Assembly (NCBI GenBank): GCA_009760855.2
Contig: WPIO01000369.1
Coordinates: forward strand, 1 to 22,500
Length of the DNA: 22,500 nt
Direction of reading: 5' to 3'
Origin: Cristatella mucedo
Lineage: Eukaryota > Bryozoa > Phylactolaemata > Cristatellidae
The notes beneath the pieces are model-generated. The model made no database searches and was not told the DNA's origin. It saw nothing but the letters and a program-made list of their open reading frames with translations. Within the stretch, counting starts at the first letter, position 1, and each line of letters begins with the position of its first letter. The position numbers were made by a program, and so were the translations under genes. Below, piece after piece: positions 1-11,308 of the stretch.

Positions 1-905
1 TCAGAAGATTCTACTGCTGCTGTCTTGCTGCCGGACAAAAGTGCTGCCATTATATGGTCTGGTGAACTGGGTACGGAACTACTTACATAACATTAAGGGG
101 TTTCGAGCTACTTTGTGTTTAGTGCTGCCCGCGGCAAACAGCTGAGATCGGGGAAGCATGGTAATATATGACCGCACTCACAAGAGTCTTAGTTGTCAGG
201 TGTGTGCTATGTCCGGCTTTCGCCGTGGCTCGAGCTGTGGCCGGCGGCTTGTGTCGCTGTTTCATTTGCAAGATGATCGTGACTTTCTAATCGCTCAGAG
301 CGCTGGAGACTGGAGTACCGGAGTGGCTCTCGTATCCAGCTACCCAAGTCGGCAATTCTTAAGCAGCATCTCGATTTGCCTCAAACCAATAATCGACGAC
401 TGGCCGGCACTGCCAAGGTAACTCGAAGCTCGTGTGCTCAAGTTCGGCAGCATCAAGCTCGAATCATTGGCCGAATCACTGAAACTTCTGCCCTCTGCTG
501 CTCTGCCCGAATCATTGCCGGCAAATTAGCTTCGGCAGCTATGGTTTCCAAATGAAGGCCCTCTCGTCATGTCAACAGATGATCTATTTATTTCCTAGCA
601 CGAGCGATATTGCTCTGAATCGCGGCTCCGTCTGCAGGTCTGTTGCAAGTTCCTGCCTCGAAACTCCAGGCAGAATCTTCTGGAAAGTGCATCTGTCGCC
701 TCCATATTGGCGAATATGGAGGCGTGTAGAAGCCGGCACAGACATCGGTCAGTGACGCCAGGCAGCAGCAGGGAGCAGAGGGTCCTGGGTCAGGTGGACC
801 CACCTACGATACCGAGATACCAGGCGATGCAAACTTTGAAGCCTTGTCTTGCCACACAGCCATCGGCTTTCCATATTTTAAGGCCCGTTGGATCAGAATT
901 CATGA
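1..905. other. Unassigned sequence, no gene recognised
   Basis: I see no recognisable protein family, RNA gene or transposon on either strand. Open frames are at most about 87 codons and have no family motif. Two visible items are a repeated CGAATCATTG-type word near 460-520 and the perfect hairpin at 697-724, listed separately. Composition is balanced, and the right edge passes abruptly into the GA tract at about 911. Distant exons cannot be excluded without a protein search. Confidence 0.5.
697..724. repeat. Perfect 12-bp inverted repeat with 4-nt loop
   Basis: CGCCTCCATATT (697-708) is followed by GGCG (709-712) and the exact reverse complement AATATGGAGGCG (713-724). Twelve uninterrupted pairs with a tetraloop are unlikely by chance at a given site. 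No T-run follows, so this is not a bacterial-type terminator. It could be the core of a small foldback element or a structured RNA element; the function is unknown. Confidence 0.85.
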
Positions 906-910
906 ATGCT

Positions 911-1188
911 GAGAGAGCAAGAGAGACAGACACACAGAGATAGAGAGAGAGATTTGAGGAGGAGAAAGAGAAAGGGGGGGAGAGAGAGGAGCAAGAGAGA
1001 GGGAGAAAAGGAGACAGAGACTAGACGCGGAGAGAGAGAGAGAAAGAGGGGAGAGAGAGAGGAGAGAGGAGACAGAGAAAGAGAGAAACCAAAAGAGAGA
1101 GAGCAAGAGAGAGGGAGAGACGAGAGAAAGGAAGGGAATGAGAGCACTGCTGCTACCATGGTTTCTGATCTCCGCCACGGAGAGCAAG

Positions 1189-1232
<44 letters not shown>

Positions 1233-1240
1233 AAGGAGAG
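911..1240. repeat. GA-rich purine tract (microsatellite)
   Basis: The plus strand is almost pure purine, GAGA with AAAG and GGGA variants, from about 911 to 1139 and again from about 1179 to 1240. A clean (GA)n run covers about 1193-1228. Between the two runs is a short non-repetitive segment whose sequence recurs at the right edge. Open frames across the tract give only Arg/Glu/Lys-rich (plus) or Ser/Leu-rich (minus) translations, as any GA repeat would, so I call no gene. Long homopurine runs of this kind can form triplex (H-DNA) and slip during replication. Confidence 0.9.
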
Positions 1241-1267
1241 CACATGCTGCTACCATTCTTGATCTCC
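1140..1267 (+). repeat. Direct duplication flanking the second GA run
   Basis: A segment of about 33 bp at 1140-1173 (GAGAGCACTGCTGCTACCAT...GATCTCC) recurs with small indels at 1236-1267 (GAGAGCACATGCTGCTACCAT...GATCTCC). The spacing is about 96 bp, and the GA run lies between the copies. This is a diverged tandem duplication of a unit made of unique sequence plus GA repeat, not simple slippage of a dinucleotide. Confidence 0.8.
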
Positions 1268-4261
1268 ACAGACATTGTTGTAAGCCATCATCGTGACCTC
1301 CACTCGAAGGACAAGATGACAAGTTGAGCTATCATTTTCGGGCTGCCCTGTGATGAGACAGCTCGTCGGTGCAGGAGTTAAATTGAACCCAAACGTCCTT
1401 ACGGGACAACAACGACGTGCAACTATGCTGGTTGTCGAGCTCAGAGGGTAAAACTAGCGCAAGTCCCTTTCCCCAGCCCTCTGTCGTTACGGTACGCTTC
1501 CACTATGCAGTCACAGTCTGACAGGGCATGCATGCCAACGCAATTCACAGTGCTGCACTCGCTGGCTGCAGTGAGCATAGAACATATCGCCCGAGGTCGG
1601 CAAATACGCTAGCCTGAGTGCTGCTGAGCAGCATCGCATCGCGAAAGCCGGTCACCCGCCTACCGTAGCGCGCCACAGGTGCGCTTCGCGACATACATAT
1701 GAGGCATCGCAATGTGCGTCAGCCTCCGCTTGGGTAGGGAGCTCAGCAGCAAGCGACACGAAAGTAAACGTGCAGAAAAGCGAAGAAAACGGCAAACCGT
1801 CTGTAAACTGCCAGCTGATTGTGGTCTGCCCGTGGCTCTCGAGAACCGCCGCCATTCGGAATTCAACGGACGCATCGAATCTGCAGAGGGAAAGATAGGC
1901 TGGCACTAGCCTGTCGCTGCCTATCGCCTGTACGGGTGCGGTGGCGTGGAGAGCTGCACAAACTCAAGGTCGAGGCTCGTGGACAGAGCTGTCCTGGCTA
2001 TCCGGCGGTCACTCACACTCCTAACCGCTAGCCTGAAGTCCGGACAGGCAAAGCTCTACGCCTGTAGCGCCTGGAAGTGTGGAGCAGCTACTGGTGCCAC
2101 GCCTCGTTCGCCTGCGTCGCCGTAACGGACGCCGGGCGGCCGGCCGCCAGCAGTTCGCTTACGCTGCGTAAGTACACTCGTGTTCACTGTGCCAGCCTGG
2201 GCTTTTCGCGATAACTGGAAGATTGCTTACCTAGAAGCACAGGGCGGCGAGGAGAGTCCCGAGCCTCCGTGGGGTGAGCACGGCAGAAAACGAGACAAAG
2301 CGGAGTCAGCCCGAGGTCGGCTGTCTCACAGGTCAACATCACTCCCTGTCACTGTGACCTATGATGCGCGCCCTATCAATCGACTCCGCTATACGACCGA
2401 AGGCAGCCTGCCGACAGCCTGCTATTAGTTATGGACAGCCAGAGTGCGGCGGCTGTGTGTTAGTGTCCGGATCGTGCCAAACAATGGATGGTGATGCGGT
2501 CGGTAGATATAAATTACGGCCTTCGGCTGAAGCATTCGTAACCGGCTCGCTCACCTCGTCACAAGGTCATCGCCTCCTTCCATTCAGGCCTACTGTGATG
2601 AAGTTTTATCTACCTTGAAAGACCGATTGTTGAGAGACACCGTGGAGTGCGGGAGGCCCAAATGATTGTAGCCAGCACAATGCCAGCGCACAGGCGTGTA
2701 TCTTTTCCCACACAATATAAAGGCGCCCAGCCCAGTTAACGATAGCGCCATTTTCAATGGAGTAAACTCGCGTGACCAAGCATCGGAATTAATTGGCTAC
2801 CTGCCCAGGATGCCCAGCCCACGCGGCATCATGAATATCGTGAGGTGCCTGCTCCTGGAGGCTCGCACACGATTGTCGTAATAGGACGATGTCACCGAGA
2901 AGAGAGGGACTGAATGAGCCAATGAGCTCTGGCCTTGCTGCCCTGCGACCCACTGCAGCTGTCACCACAATTGGTGGGGTGAGACCAGAAAACATGGCCG
3001 ACTCCTGCTGATGTTTCTCTAAGTAGACAAACCAAATGTGCTCGCACACAGCGCCTTCACAATTTGACGGCAGAGCAAACAGTCTCATTCGAAATCTTGC
3101 AAGCCAAGCTTGACCTGAGCACGAGCTACAGCAACCGGAGGCCCACAGGGGATTTTCAGAGGCCCACAGGGGAGACACATTTCAGCTTTGCCGACCAGAT
3201 GGTCATGAAGCTGCTGACGGACGTTATTGACAAAACGCTTGCTAGTTACTGGGCCCAATGTAACCGACTATATAATATTACATGCCCATGCCTGCCCACA
3301 AAAGGAAGCCAATGGCAACAAAGAAAGAACTGCTAGGATCGAATAGCTCGTGGCGCCGGCACCGCCTGCCAGTGCGGAGCCATCACTCACTTGAACTCCA
3401 TTCTCGAAATGGAGATACGGGGCGAGGGGCCAACACTTTCCAGACACCACTTGCAATTTGGCTACCAACACTTGGAGAGACCCAAAGTCAACGATCCAGC
3501 AGCCGATTGATCGATCGACGACCAGTCGGTGGCGATTCAAATCGGGTCGGAACGATCAATCGATCGGACGATCGCCCACAGCCTCCACGTCAGCATTTGC
3601 CGTTTCGCTGGCCTGCTTAGAGGAGGAGGAGGCGAGGTAGTGCAGGAGTGGCCGCGAGATGGCCGTCAGACTTTTCCCTCCTCCCAGTCCTGCCTTCGCC
3701 AGGCCAGCTGCCGCGCTGCCCGGCCTCGCCCCCGGCCTCTCGAAGGCGTCAGTATCCTCACAAGCCTTGAATATAGTCTCGGGCAGGGAGGATTGCCTGG
3801 GATGAGCTGGCTGAGCTCGGGCCAGGGGATAGCTCGCTCTGAGCTTGTGCAGCCACCTGGCTGAGGTCAGCGCTTAGTGAGTCGGAGGTCATCGCTCACA
3901 GAGTCAGAGGTCAGCGAGTCCTTCTGAGCCAGCTAGTGCACTCAGCTGCCATGTGTCGTCAGCACGATAGCGTGATCGAGAGTAATCGGAAGTTGGCCGA
4001 AGCCCTGACCAGTTGCCCGGCCCAGCCGGAAAGAAAAGCGAGCTCTTAATTTAAAAAAAAATACTCACCGACGAGTCAGCTTTAGCCAGCAGAGAAAGCG
4101 CTGACCTGCACGAGTCACCTGCGTCACGAGATGAACAGGGAAGGGAGGAGGGCAAGCTCAGTAGAGCGGTAGCAGTGGGCTCTGGCTGTTGCTGGTTCTT
4201 GCGGTCAGCCAATGAGCTTTCCGCGCCCCCACCCTCTGCTTCTGAGGCTGCTCGTGTGTTC
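1268..4261. other. Unassigned sequence, no gene recognised
   Basis: About 3 kb with mixed composition. No frame exceeds about 130 codons and none shows a family motif. The only clear structures are a short tandem duplication at 3138-3173 and clustered CGATCGATC-type words at 3504-3573 that form a short inverted repeat (CGATTGATCG / CGATCAATCG). Single exons of an unrecognised gene remain possible. Confidence 0.45.
3138..3173 (+). repeat. Two-copy 15-bp tandem repeat, period 21
   Basis: GAGGCCCACAGGGGA occurs at 3138-3152 and 3159-3173 as identical copies 21 bp apart. The period is a multiple of three, so on the minus strand it translates as a repeated PLWAS peptide, but no supported gene runs through it. 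It is probably a local duplication. Confidence 0.8.
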
Positions 4262-4560
4262 CGCCGCTGCTGTCGGTGTTGTTCTCCTGGGTTGCTGAGG
4301 CCCCTTGCTGCTGCTGTTCTGGCTGGGCTGCTGCCTGCGTGCTGCCTGCTGGGTTGCTGCTTGGTTGCTGCCTGCTGCTGCTGCCTGCTGCTGCTGCCTG
4401 CTGCTGCCGCCTGCTGCTGCATGTTGTGCTGTCTGCTGCTGCTGGTGTGTGCCTCCTGCTGATGTTGCCTCCTGCTGCTGCTGGCCTAATTGCTGCTGAT
4501 GCTGCCTATGGTGCTGCTGTGCCTCCTGTGCTGTGCTGCTCCTGCTGCTGTTGCTGCACT
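4262..4560. repeat. Imperfect CTG/TGC trinucleotide tract
   Basis: The plus strand is dominated by CTG units with CCTG, GTTG and TGTG interruptions, densest at about 4366-4445. Plus-strand frames give Cys/Leu/Ala-rich translations. The minus strand gives a Gln/Ala/Ser-rich frame of about 123 codons covering 4051-4422, which resembles a poly-Q low-complexity stretch but has no adjacent domain. I treat it as an expanded, interrupted trinucleotide repeat; a Gln-rich exon on the minus strand is the main alternative. CTG repeats form stable hairpins and are length-unstable. Confidence 0.8.
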
Positions 4561-6889
4561 CTGACTGTGGCTAATTAACCCCCTGCAGCCTCAGTCAGTC
4601 TAACACTGCGTTTTGGTTAATTGAAGGATGGTCCATTCTAAATGCAACGGAGGGCCTATAACAAAGAGGAACAACGTTGGGTTGAGCAGGCACAAAGGTG
4701 CCTGTTAGGAGGAGTCCTCATCAGGGGGTGTGGCTGCATCGAGAGCATCAATCATGGGGAGTTAATGATAGCATGAGTTTGGTAGCAGTATATTGGCAAC
4801 AGCAGGCAGCTGCCAGCAGTGACGCAGGGAAGCAGCAGCCGTGAAGACCTCCTTGGTGAGCTGACTTCAATCAAACCTTTGAACAGCGAAAATTCGCTTC
4901 TTGGCTGCGGCTTCTGGTCGTGACTGCCAGATTGGCTTGTGGAGGTGAGACGGCCACCTGTAGAGGGGCAGCTGCAATCTGAGGCTTCAGGAGCCGAGAC
5001 CTCGCCGGGCTGCTGACGCCTGACGCCGGACTTGAGGCGGTAGCGGTGGGTGGGCGAAGCTTGCAGCTCTGGGTAACGTCACCGGTGCCGTCACCGTCAC
5101 GTCTGTAGCTGCTCTTCTTCTTCTTGCCAGCTGGGCAGCGAAATCGTCTGCCCTGACCTTGATCCTGCCGAGGATCTTGCCGCGGTGGTCATCACCGAGG
5201 CTCCTGGCGCCACTGACCGGACTGCGACTGCGGGAGACGGCTTCGTGCCGACGATGTCGTGCTGATGCTTGGCAGTCCGACGGTCATGGACTGGTGTGGA
5301 ATTTTGTTGGTCCTGGATTGTGCATCTTGCCCACTACGCGCTGCCGCTCCTGTTGCCGCTGCTGCTGGCAGCAGCGACAATACGGCTGAGCTGCCGTGGG
5401 CGAGCGAGCAGACCCTGACCAGCTGACGGACACGTGGCGCCGCCTCCGCACTGCTGCCGACTGCTGGAAGACGATGGCGAAAAAAATGAAGCATGATGTG
5501 ATCGAATCTGGATGTTGTTCCTTCCGAATCCCCGCCAATTAAAAGAGTTCTGATAAACATGGCTCGTATTCGCGATAAAAACATTCCAAGATATAAATTG
5601 GTGATAAATGGGAAATAAATAATACATCGCCGAGCAGTGGTCGCGCTGTATAGGTCGGTATTGCAGACGATGACGACCACTGGACACTTAGCTAAGATCT
5701 AAGTTATATTGTCACGCCTCTCAGGCGAGTTGCCAGCGAACTTGGCTAAGTGGAAACGTGAAAGTGAAACAGACCATGGCAATGACGACTTGAGGCTCGA
5801 GTTTCATGTTGACACTTCCTATCTCACGCATGGATGCATCACGCATTTGATGTGTGCCCTGCCTGTTCGGCTCCATGCTATGTTGGAGGAATGCTCGGGT
5901 GGCAGTAAAGTAAAACAAGCGGTCGAGCAAGCAGCAGGCGTCGTATGAAGGTAATGACCTTCGGTAACGACGGGCGAGTCTGCGACCTGACATGCAGAAA
6001 GATAGACAAGTAACAAACGTCACCATCACATCACAGCCGCCTGTCCTCTGCTCGAGTTTTATTCACTCACTGACAACGGCTAGGAGAAAGACACGCCCAA
6101 TTAGTCGACCTCAGAGGATCATCAATCGCCATTCGGCAATGCTGCCTGTACACAGATTCCTCTAACCCACATTCATCGGTGCCATCCATCCTGTCCCCAT
6201 CCATCTCGACCATTTCATGCATTTTCAAACTGGAAATGTACCTTAACTGGCAAATCACTGATGGCTGCTACCAGCGAATCGAGGCTTCATCGGCATTCCT
6301 TCCAACTGGAAATGTACCTTCTCCATGTCAACCAACCACCAGGCCAGTTTATGGCTGAACCAGTGTGCTGTTTTTCGTCCGATGCTTGCTAACAATGAGA
6401 ATACACATGTTAGACACAGATATGATGTACACGTGCATGCACACACAAATTGCACAGTTTAAACAACAGCTGTACAACAGCTCCTCCCAGCTGACAACAC
6501 CTTCAGCATCGGGGGTCGGAGAAAACTATTGAGACATAACACCCTCATTAATACGGCAGAAGAGCCTTATCGGCTATCACCACCACTTACAGCTGGCAAG
6601 AAGTGCCAATCTCTGATTCGAACCTGCTTGGATCTTCAGCAAAGGAGCACCTACCTCCTGGCTATCACGTAGCAGGTATGCTGCCAATGAGGACCAGTAT
6701 ACAGAGCACCGCAGGCGCTTTCAATCTGAGTTTCAAGGGTAGAGGGTAACCTTGATCAGCGCGGGCTTCTCGTGGGGATGGGAGGTTCTGAATGGGGCTT
6801 CAGGCTAAAAGGCAAGCCGAACGCACATGGACGCTGGGCGGCAGCCACTGCTGGCGCTCCGTGCCGCCTGTCGGAACGCCGCGAGTACT
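4561..6889. other. Unassigned sequence, no gene recognised
   Basis: Mixed-composition DNA without a recognisable gene. A short perfect foldback, CGCTGCTGC / GCAGCAGCG, sits near 5357-5376. A 162-codon minus-strand frame covers 5192-5680, but its translation shows no motif I know and overlaps other frames of similar length, so I do not call it. A 17-bp direct repeat at 6228-6320 is listed separately. Confidence 0.4.
6228..6320 (+). repeat. Dispersed 17-bp direct repeat
   Basis: AACTGGAAATGTACCTT is present at 6228-6244 and again, identical, at 6304-6320, 76 bp apart. A partial third match (CCTTAACTGGCAAAT) overlaps the first copy. It is too short to class as a transposon end. It may mark an old local duplication or a target-site-like repeat around the 59 bp between the copies. 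Confidence 0.75.
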
Positions 6890-8300
6890 GCTCGACGACG
6901 AGCGAATGCGCTTTAGCGGGAAAACACCGAGCCGGAAGTGCCCGATCGCCGCGGCAGACGACGACATATATCCGTTAGTAACGTCAGGTCACTCACGGCA
7001 CTGACTTGGCCGCCTCCATCTTTCGGGCGTCCGACCCAGCCTGCAACGCGATCGAAGAACATCCAAGTGGCAGCAGCAGCAGTCGGCTCGCCGTCTGCTG
7101 CTTCGGCAGAAGGGCATAGACGTTGCGTCGGGGCTTCTCGTCGAGTTCAGCCGTCTTCCTTGCCTGCCACCGCGCTGAAGCAAGTGAGTAGACCGAGATG
7201 GCCACCGGAATCCGCCTAGGGACGACGGAGATTCGTCTGGGCTCCGGCTAGCAGCCGCGAATTCTAGCCGTCCCCCCACATCTCCTGCAACGCCGGCACA
7301 GCACTGCCTCTGCAGGTTGCTGCGCCGCAAGGCGGGCTGAATGCTGTTCGAGAGAAAAGCCGACAGCGGTTGTGACGGCGGAGAGCCGGCCGAGCGGAGC
7401 GATGGCGGCATCTTCCCCCGCGGGCGCACCACACCCCAGCCGCCCCGCCGACGCCGCAGGGCCGGTCGCCACCGCCGCCGCCGCGCACGGCCGCCATGAA
7501 TAGCAAGCTAATCGCCAAATAATCGTCGTTCTGCCAGACCCGGCGTCCTGCGCCCAGCACACACACACACACAGGCACCGCACACCCCACCGCCCGCCCC
7601 ACCGGGCAGCCGCGGCTGCCGTCGTTCGAAACCGATCGCGATCCCGGGCCACTGGCGATCGGCACTCTCCCGCGGATGATGCTGGGCGGAGCTAACGGAG
7701 ACGACCGACGCGAAACTGGTTTACCGATGCTGCTAGACGCGATCATCCGTCGGCCGTCGGCGGCCACCTACCCCGGCCCGCCGCGGTCTTAGTCTGCGTA
7801 AGCTAGGCGCCGAGCCTATCCCCACTGACTGTGCGCGTAGAGCGTCGAACGGAGGCTGAGGAACGCGCGCGCTCGTGCGCGCGGCGGGCCGCTTCTGTAC
7901 CTTAACCTGCCTGGGATTCGATGCCGGTGCAGGAATAGCATACTTTGGCGCCGCTGTGACTACTGTACGACGGCCGGTACAGTAATAAACACGCCCCCAT
8001 TCTCTGGGGCGCGAGCATGTCCATCAGCGAGTCCCGCCACCCAATCAGCGCTCGAGTGTTGAGCCAGGTCTTCGCAGAGGTGTCAGAGGTCGACAGGTGC
8101 CACCCAGTACCTCCCAGGAACCCCCTAAACGTCCCAGAAACCCGGCCGTCGGCCGTACGCTCGACGTCTGCGGCGCCGCCGACTGCCGCTCGTGAGCAGG
8201 CGCTGCGAAAGGTCGCGCTTGCTAGCGCGCCGTCGCTGGAGCGTGCGCGCCGCTAGCGAGCCGGCGCCACCTAACGAGGTATTGTCGGAAGTCTGCGTGA
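6890..8300. other. CpG-rich block (CpG-island-like)
   Basis: CG dinucleotides are very frequent compared with the DNA at 13-16 kb, and the DNA is GC-rich throughout. A GGCCGCCTCCATCTTT element near 7008 resembles a YY1-type CCATCTT site, and an (AC)n run sits at 7559-7573. Overlapping frames on both strands (up to 167 codons, minus strand 7264-7767) give Arg/Ala/Pro-rich translations typical of GC-rich DNA and match no family. In animals such blocks often mark promoters or first exons, but no gene could be tied to this one. Confidence 0.5.
7559..7573. repeat. Short (AC)n microsatellite
   Basis: Seven uninterrupted AC units embedded in GC-rich DNA. A minor feature with Z-DNA-prone alternation. 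Confidence 0.85.
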
Positions 8301-9599
8301 TGTCTGCCTGCTTGAGGGTGCTGCTGCTGAGCGCTCGGCTGAGGGCCTCTGCCACGCCTCGATGCTTTGAAGAAAAATGGCCGCGGCGTTAGAATGAAGA
8401 ATTCGGTAAAAAGCAAAAAAAAAGACAATCCACGGCAGTTCGTTCACGTCTAATTATGCGAAAATCCACCAGAGGAAGTCGGCGGCGGCGGTGGTCTACG
8501 CGGCTCGGAGATATCGAGCGTAGGCGTTTTTGGTCCGCCGTCGTAATAATGTATGCAACGCTGATTTCCCGCCATTGCGCCTGAGTGCAAATTGGTAGCA
8601 AAGACGGAATCCGTTTCTGCTCGCTCGGAATCCGCGCTAGAATCCTTCAGAATCGGCAGGGCGAAAGCTTAAAAGCTGGGATCTTAAACTTGAATGTTCC
8701 TCCACGCCGTTTGCTCGAGTGTATTCCCAAAATTTACCGCAATTTCGTGCACGCCATCTCAAGCAATCTACTGCAGTCGACCGCAGGACTGCATCTGCAT
8801 CGACCCTCGCGGTGGACTGCGGCAATGGCACGGGTCGCTGCAGTCAGTTGCAGTGGATTGCCGTAAGAACACACGCGCGAACGCGAAATGACGTGACAAT
8901 TAAATTGGGTAAATTATAAAAGACCGCGCACTAATAATGAGAACTCAAAAAATTCCGGCTTAGCGCCGCCCGTTTCACTGGTGGTCTCCGCTTAGTTGGA
9001 GTAGATCGCGGCGGATGGGTGCTTATTCATTGCATTCCTTAGAGGAAAATAGCCGTCAAACGCGGCAGTCCTACGACACGGGAAAGTTGGCTGGCCGCAG
9101 CTGCTACTTTTGCTAGGTTCTCGCTTAGCGTAACTGCGTCCAGCTGGCAGCCCCTCGGCTTCTGCTCGGCGTCGTGCATACTTCCGCCACCGTCGAAGTT
9201 CCTTTGTACGAGCTCGCATTGGATGTGGCAGGACTGCGGGCTGCACTGCGCCGGGAGCAGGCAGGGTGCCGGGGTGGGCGGGTGTAGTGCATCGGCCGGC
9301 ATCCGGCCGCGGGCAGTTTTCCCGTTGCGAAGCCTGTGAGTTTCGCGGAATTGAGGTTCAGGGTGCGAGGTTCGTGCGTTCGTTCCGTCTCGTCGGCGGA
9401 CTGGCGATGGAGGATTTTATTGGACGGCGACTCCATCCAACATCCACCATGAGAGACGCGTAGGGAAACGGCGGCTCGGCAGCTCGCAACCTCATCTCGC
9501 TGGCCGCCATTAACCTGCGGCGGATTTAACTAATTGAAAAATTTTATAAATGTACCTAATGTAAACTATTTAATAGTTAATTAAATACATTAACTTACG
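8301..9599. other. Unassigned mixed sequence with AT islet
   Basis: No gene recognised. The segment alternates CpG-rich stretches with AT-rich ones. The clearest is about 9527-9597, which is nearly all A and T with TTAAT/TAATTAA words. A degenerate inverted repeat of about 18 bp (8763-8780 against 8844-8861, 14 of 18 matching) is built from CTGCAGT words. Confidence 0.4.
8889..8922 (+). promoter_or_regulatory. Candidate CRE-like plus TATA core promoter
   Basis: TGACGTGA (8889-8896) is a near match to a CRE/ATF site. It is followed about 19 bp later by TATAAAAG (8915-8922), a consensus-type TATA box, and then by more GC-rich DNA. Spacing and order fit a plus-strand core promoter with a start around 8945-8955. 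No downstream gene is recognised, and such matches occur by chance in a 22 kb window, so this is a weak call. Confidence 0.2.
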
Positions 9600-9917
9600 G
9601 CCGACGCGACGGAGCATCGTCGCCATCGGCCGCAGGCGGCAGGATTGCGTTCTGAATTCATTTCGCCGCGACTCCATCCCGGCGCCGCTGCCGCGCTCTA
9701 ACCTCATTGCTTTGTCTCATGTCATCTCTCTCGTTCGCCGTCCTGGTTCGTGAAGGCCTCCTTCGCCTTCGAGCGCGAGACGCGAGAGCGCGAAAACCGA
9801 TAAAAGCCCGATTAAAGCCGATAAAAACGTCATAGAGATTAGGGTCGGTGGCTCCATTCACTATCCTCCTTATCACTCCCAACCATTCTAACCACCTTCC
9901 GCCCTTCGCCTTCCCGA

Positions 9918-9944
9918 CCTCCTCCTCCTCCTCCTCCTCCTCCT
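9918..9944. repeat. (CCT)9 trinucleotide microsatellite
   Basis: Nine perfect CCT units followed by a further pyrimidine-rich stretch to about 9970. The reverse strand would encode poly-Glu or poly-Gly if translated, which explains the Glu/Gly runs in the overlapping minus-strand frames. Confidence 0.9.
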
Positions 9945-10797
9945 CTCCCCTCCTTCCCCCTCGGGAACGTCTCCTGGGCTTCCTCTCCTTCCTCCTTCGC
10001 TCCTCTCTGCTTCCATCGTGTGCCAGCTTCGGCTCGATCGCGGCCGCAGCGCGGCGGCATAGATGGGGGCTCGGCGTCCTCCGCACGGCGCTTCCGAATC
10101 TCACCGAGCGGCACCGTGCCGCGGGCAGAGACGATGTCGAACAAAAACCAAAAAAAAGCACCCTCGCGCTCACCTAAAGAGCCTCACAGCTTCGCGCCGC
10201 TTCGAGGCTCGTCGGAGGCCTCCAGCGTCGCATCGCGCGACTCGGCTCGGGCGAGCCTGCGCGGATCGCTCCGTCCGTCCTTCCGTTTGTCCTGTCTCCG
10301 TCATGCGCACGGCGAGAGCTTGCCGTAGGCACCGCGAGAGCAGATCGGTTCGTGCCCTCGTCTAGCAGCCGGCGTCGTTGCGAATACGATCGATCGCCTC
10401 CACCACCGATCGTCGCCGGAACCGAGTCTGCGCATCTGCCCACCGGCGCCCCGCAGCATCGGCATCGACGCGATCGTCCAACCGAGCTCCTCCGCAGGGG
10501 GGGCGGTGCTGCTCCAGAGGGGGAGCTGCTGCCTGTCTCACTTCCGCTCGCTCCTCTGCTTCTCGCTCCTGAGCTCAGAGCGACAGCTTCGGGTTTGCCC
10601 TGCGATCGCGGCGGCTGCCGACGCCGCCAAGAGCGTCGGGGCTCTGCTTCTGTCCGACGTCCGTCGGTCCGACGATCCTGCGGGACGGAAGTGGTTTCGC
10701 GGCGGCGGAAGTGCAGGGTCGCCTCACTCGTCTACCTCAAAAGCTTCGTTGCAGTCTCGACGATCGAGACGAGCTCCTCTCCCCCTTTCTCTCTCTT

Positions 10798-10875
10798 TTA
10801 ATAATAATCATAATAATAAAGCAGATAATAAAAATCGTCAGTAATAGATATTATAAATACTATAAAAACAATGAG
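10798..10875. repeat. AT-rich islet with TAA/ATA repeats
   Basis: Short AATAAT/ATAATA repeats interrupt an otherwise CpG-dense region. I considered a LINE 3' tail because the tails downstream end in TTATTA-type repeats, but the GGGCGC core motif is absent on both strands, so I call only simple repeat. Confidence 0.7.
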
Positions 10876-11253
10876 TAATCGACGGAGCGCTCGCGATACT
10901 CGCAAGCCAGCTAGCAGTCAGGAGCGCTGCAGTCTGCCATCTCGGGCGCGGATCGTTTCACTTCCTCCGCAGCCGCCCGCCGCCAGTCGTCACCGGAACG
11001 CGTCCAGTCCCACTCATGCCATGCGCCTGCGCAGCCAGCCGTGACGCATTCGACAAATTAGTGCGTGCAAACAAAAGATACGTAATGTCAACCGCAGCGT
11101 TCATAAAGCAGCGCCGCCGCTGCGGAGTGGTCAACTCGGTTCGCCGTAGCTGCTCTGTCAGACGATTAGTCAGCCCTCGTGCCTGCCTCCGTCACCATTG
11201 CGGCTGCTGGGGCCCGGCCGTCGACCTTCCGTCACTTTCATGCGAGCTCCGAA

Positions 11254-11308
11254 TCGTCCGACTCGCTGTATCGCATGTATTGCAGTCGTCCGACTCGCTG
11301 TATCGCAT
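11254..11308 (+). repeat. Two-copy 23-bp tandem repeat, period 32
   Basis: The 23-bp word beginning TCGTCCGACTCGC and ending TATCGCAT is identical at 11254-11276 and 11286-11308. A run of CGTCGTCGTCGTCC follows immediately at about 11309-11327. Confidence 0.9.

Noticed and set aside
906-1262. Arg/Glu-rich plus frame and Ser/Leu-rich minus frames
   Set aside because: They are composition products of the GA tract; all frames are open because GA/CT repeats lack stop codons.
5192-5680. 162-codon minus frame with an apparently hydrophobic start
   Set aside because: No motif is recognised, two other minus frames overlap it, and there is no neighbouring exon evidence.
6595-6650. GATTCGAACCTG resembling a tRNA T-loop on the minus strand
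   Set aside because: The flanking five-base arms cannot pair as a T-stem, and no acceptor stem or anticodon arm could be built.
7615-7645. GTTCGAAACC resembling a Pol III B-box
   Set aside because: No matching A-box at a suitable distance and no cloverleaf.
7264-7767. 167-codon minus frame
   Set aside because: It overlaps another minus frame of 134 codons in a different phase, and the composition is Arg/Ala/Gly as expected in a CpG-rich block. No family match is apparent.
10798-10875. Possible fifth LINE 3' tail (TAA-type repeats after a CT-rich segment)
   Set aside because: The GGGCGC-like core and TTATCA word are absent on both strands; it has only simple AT repeats.
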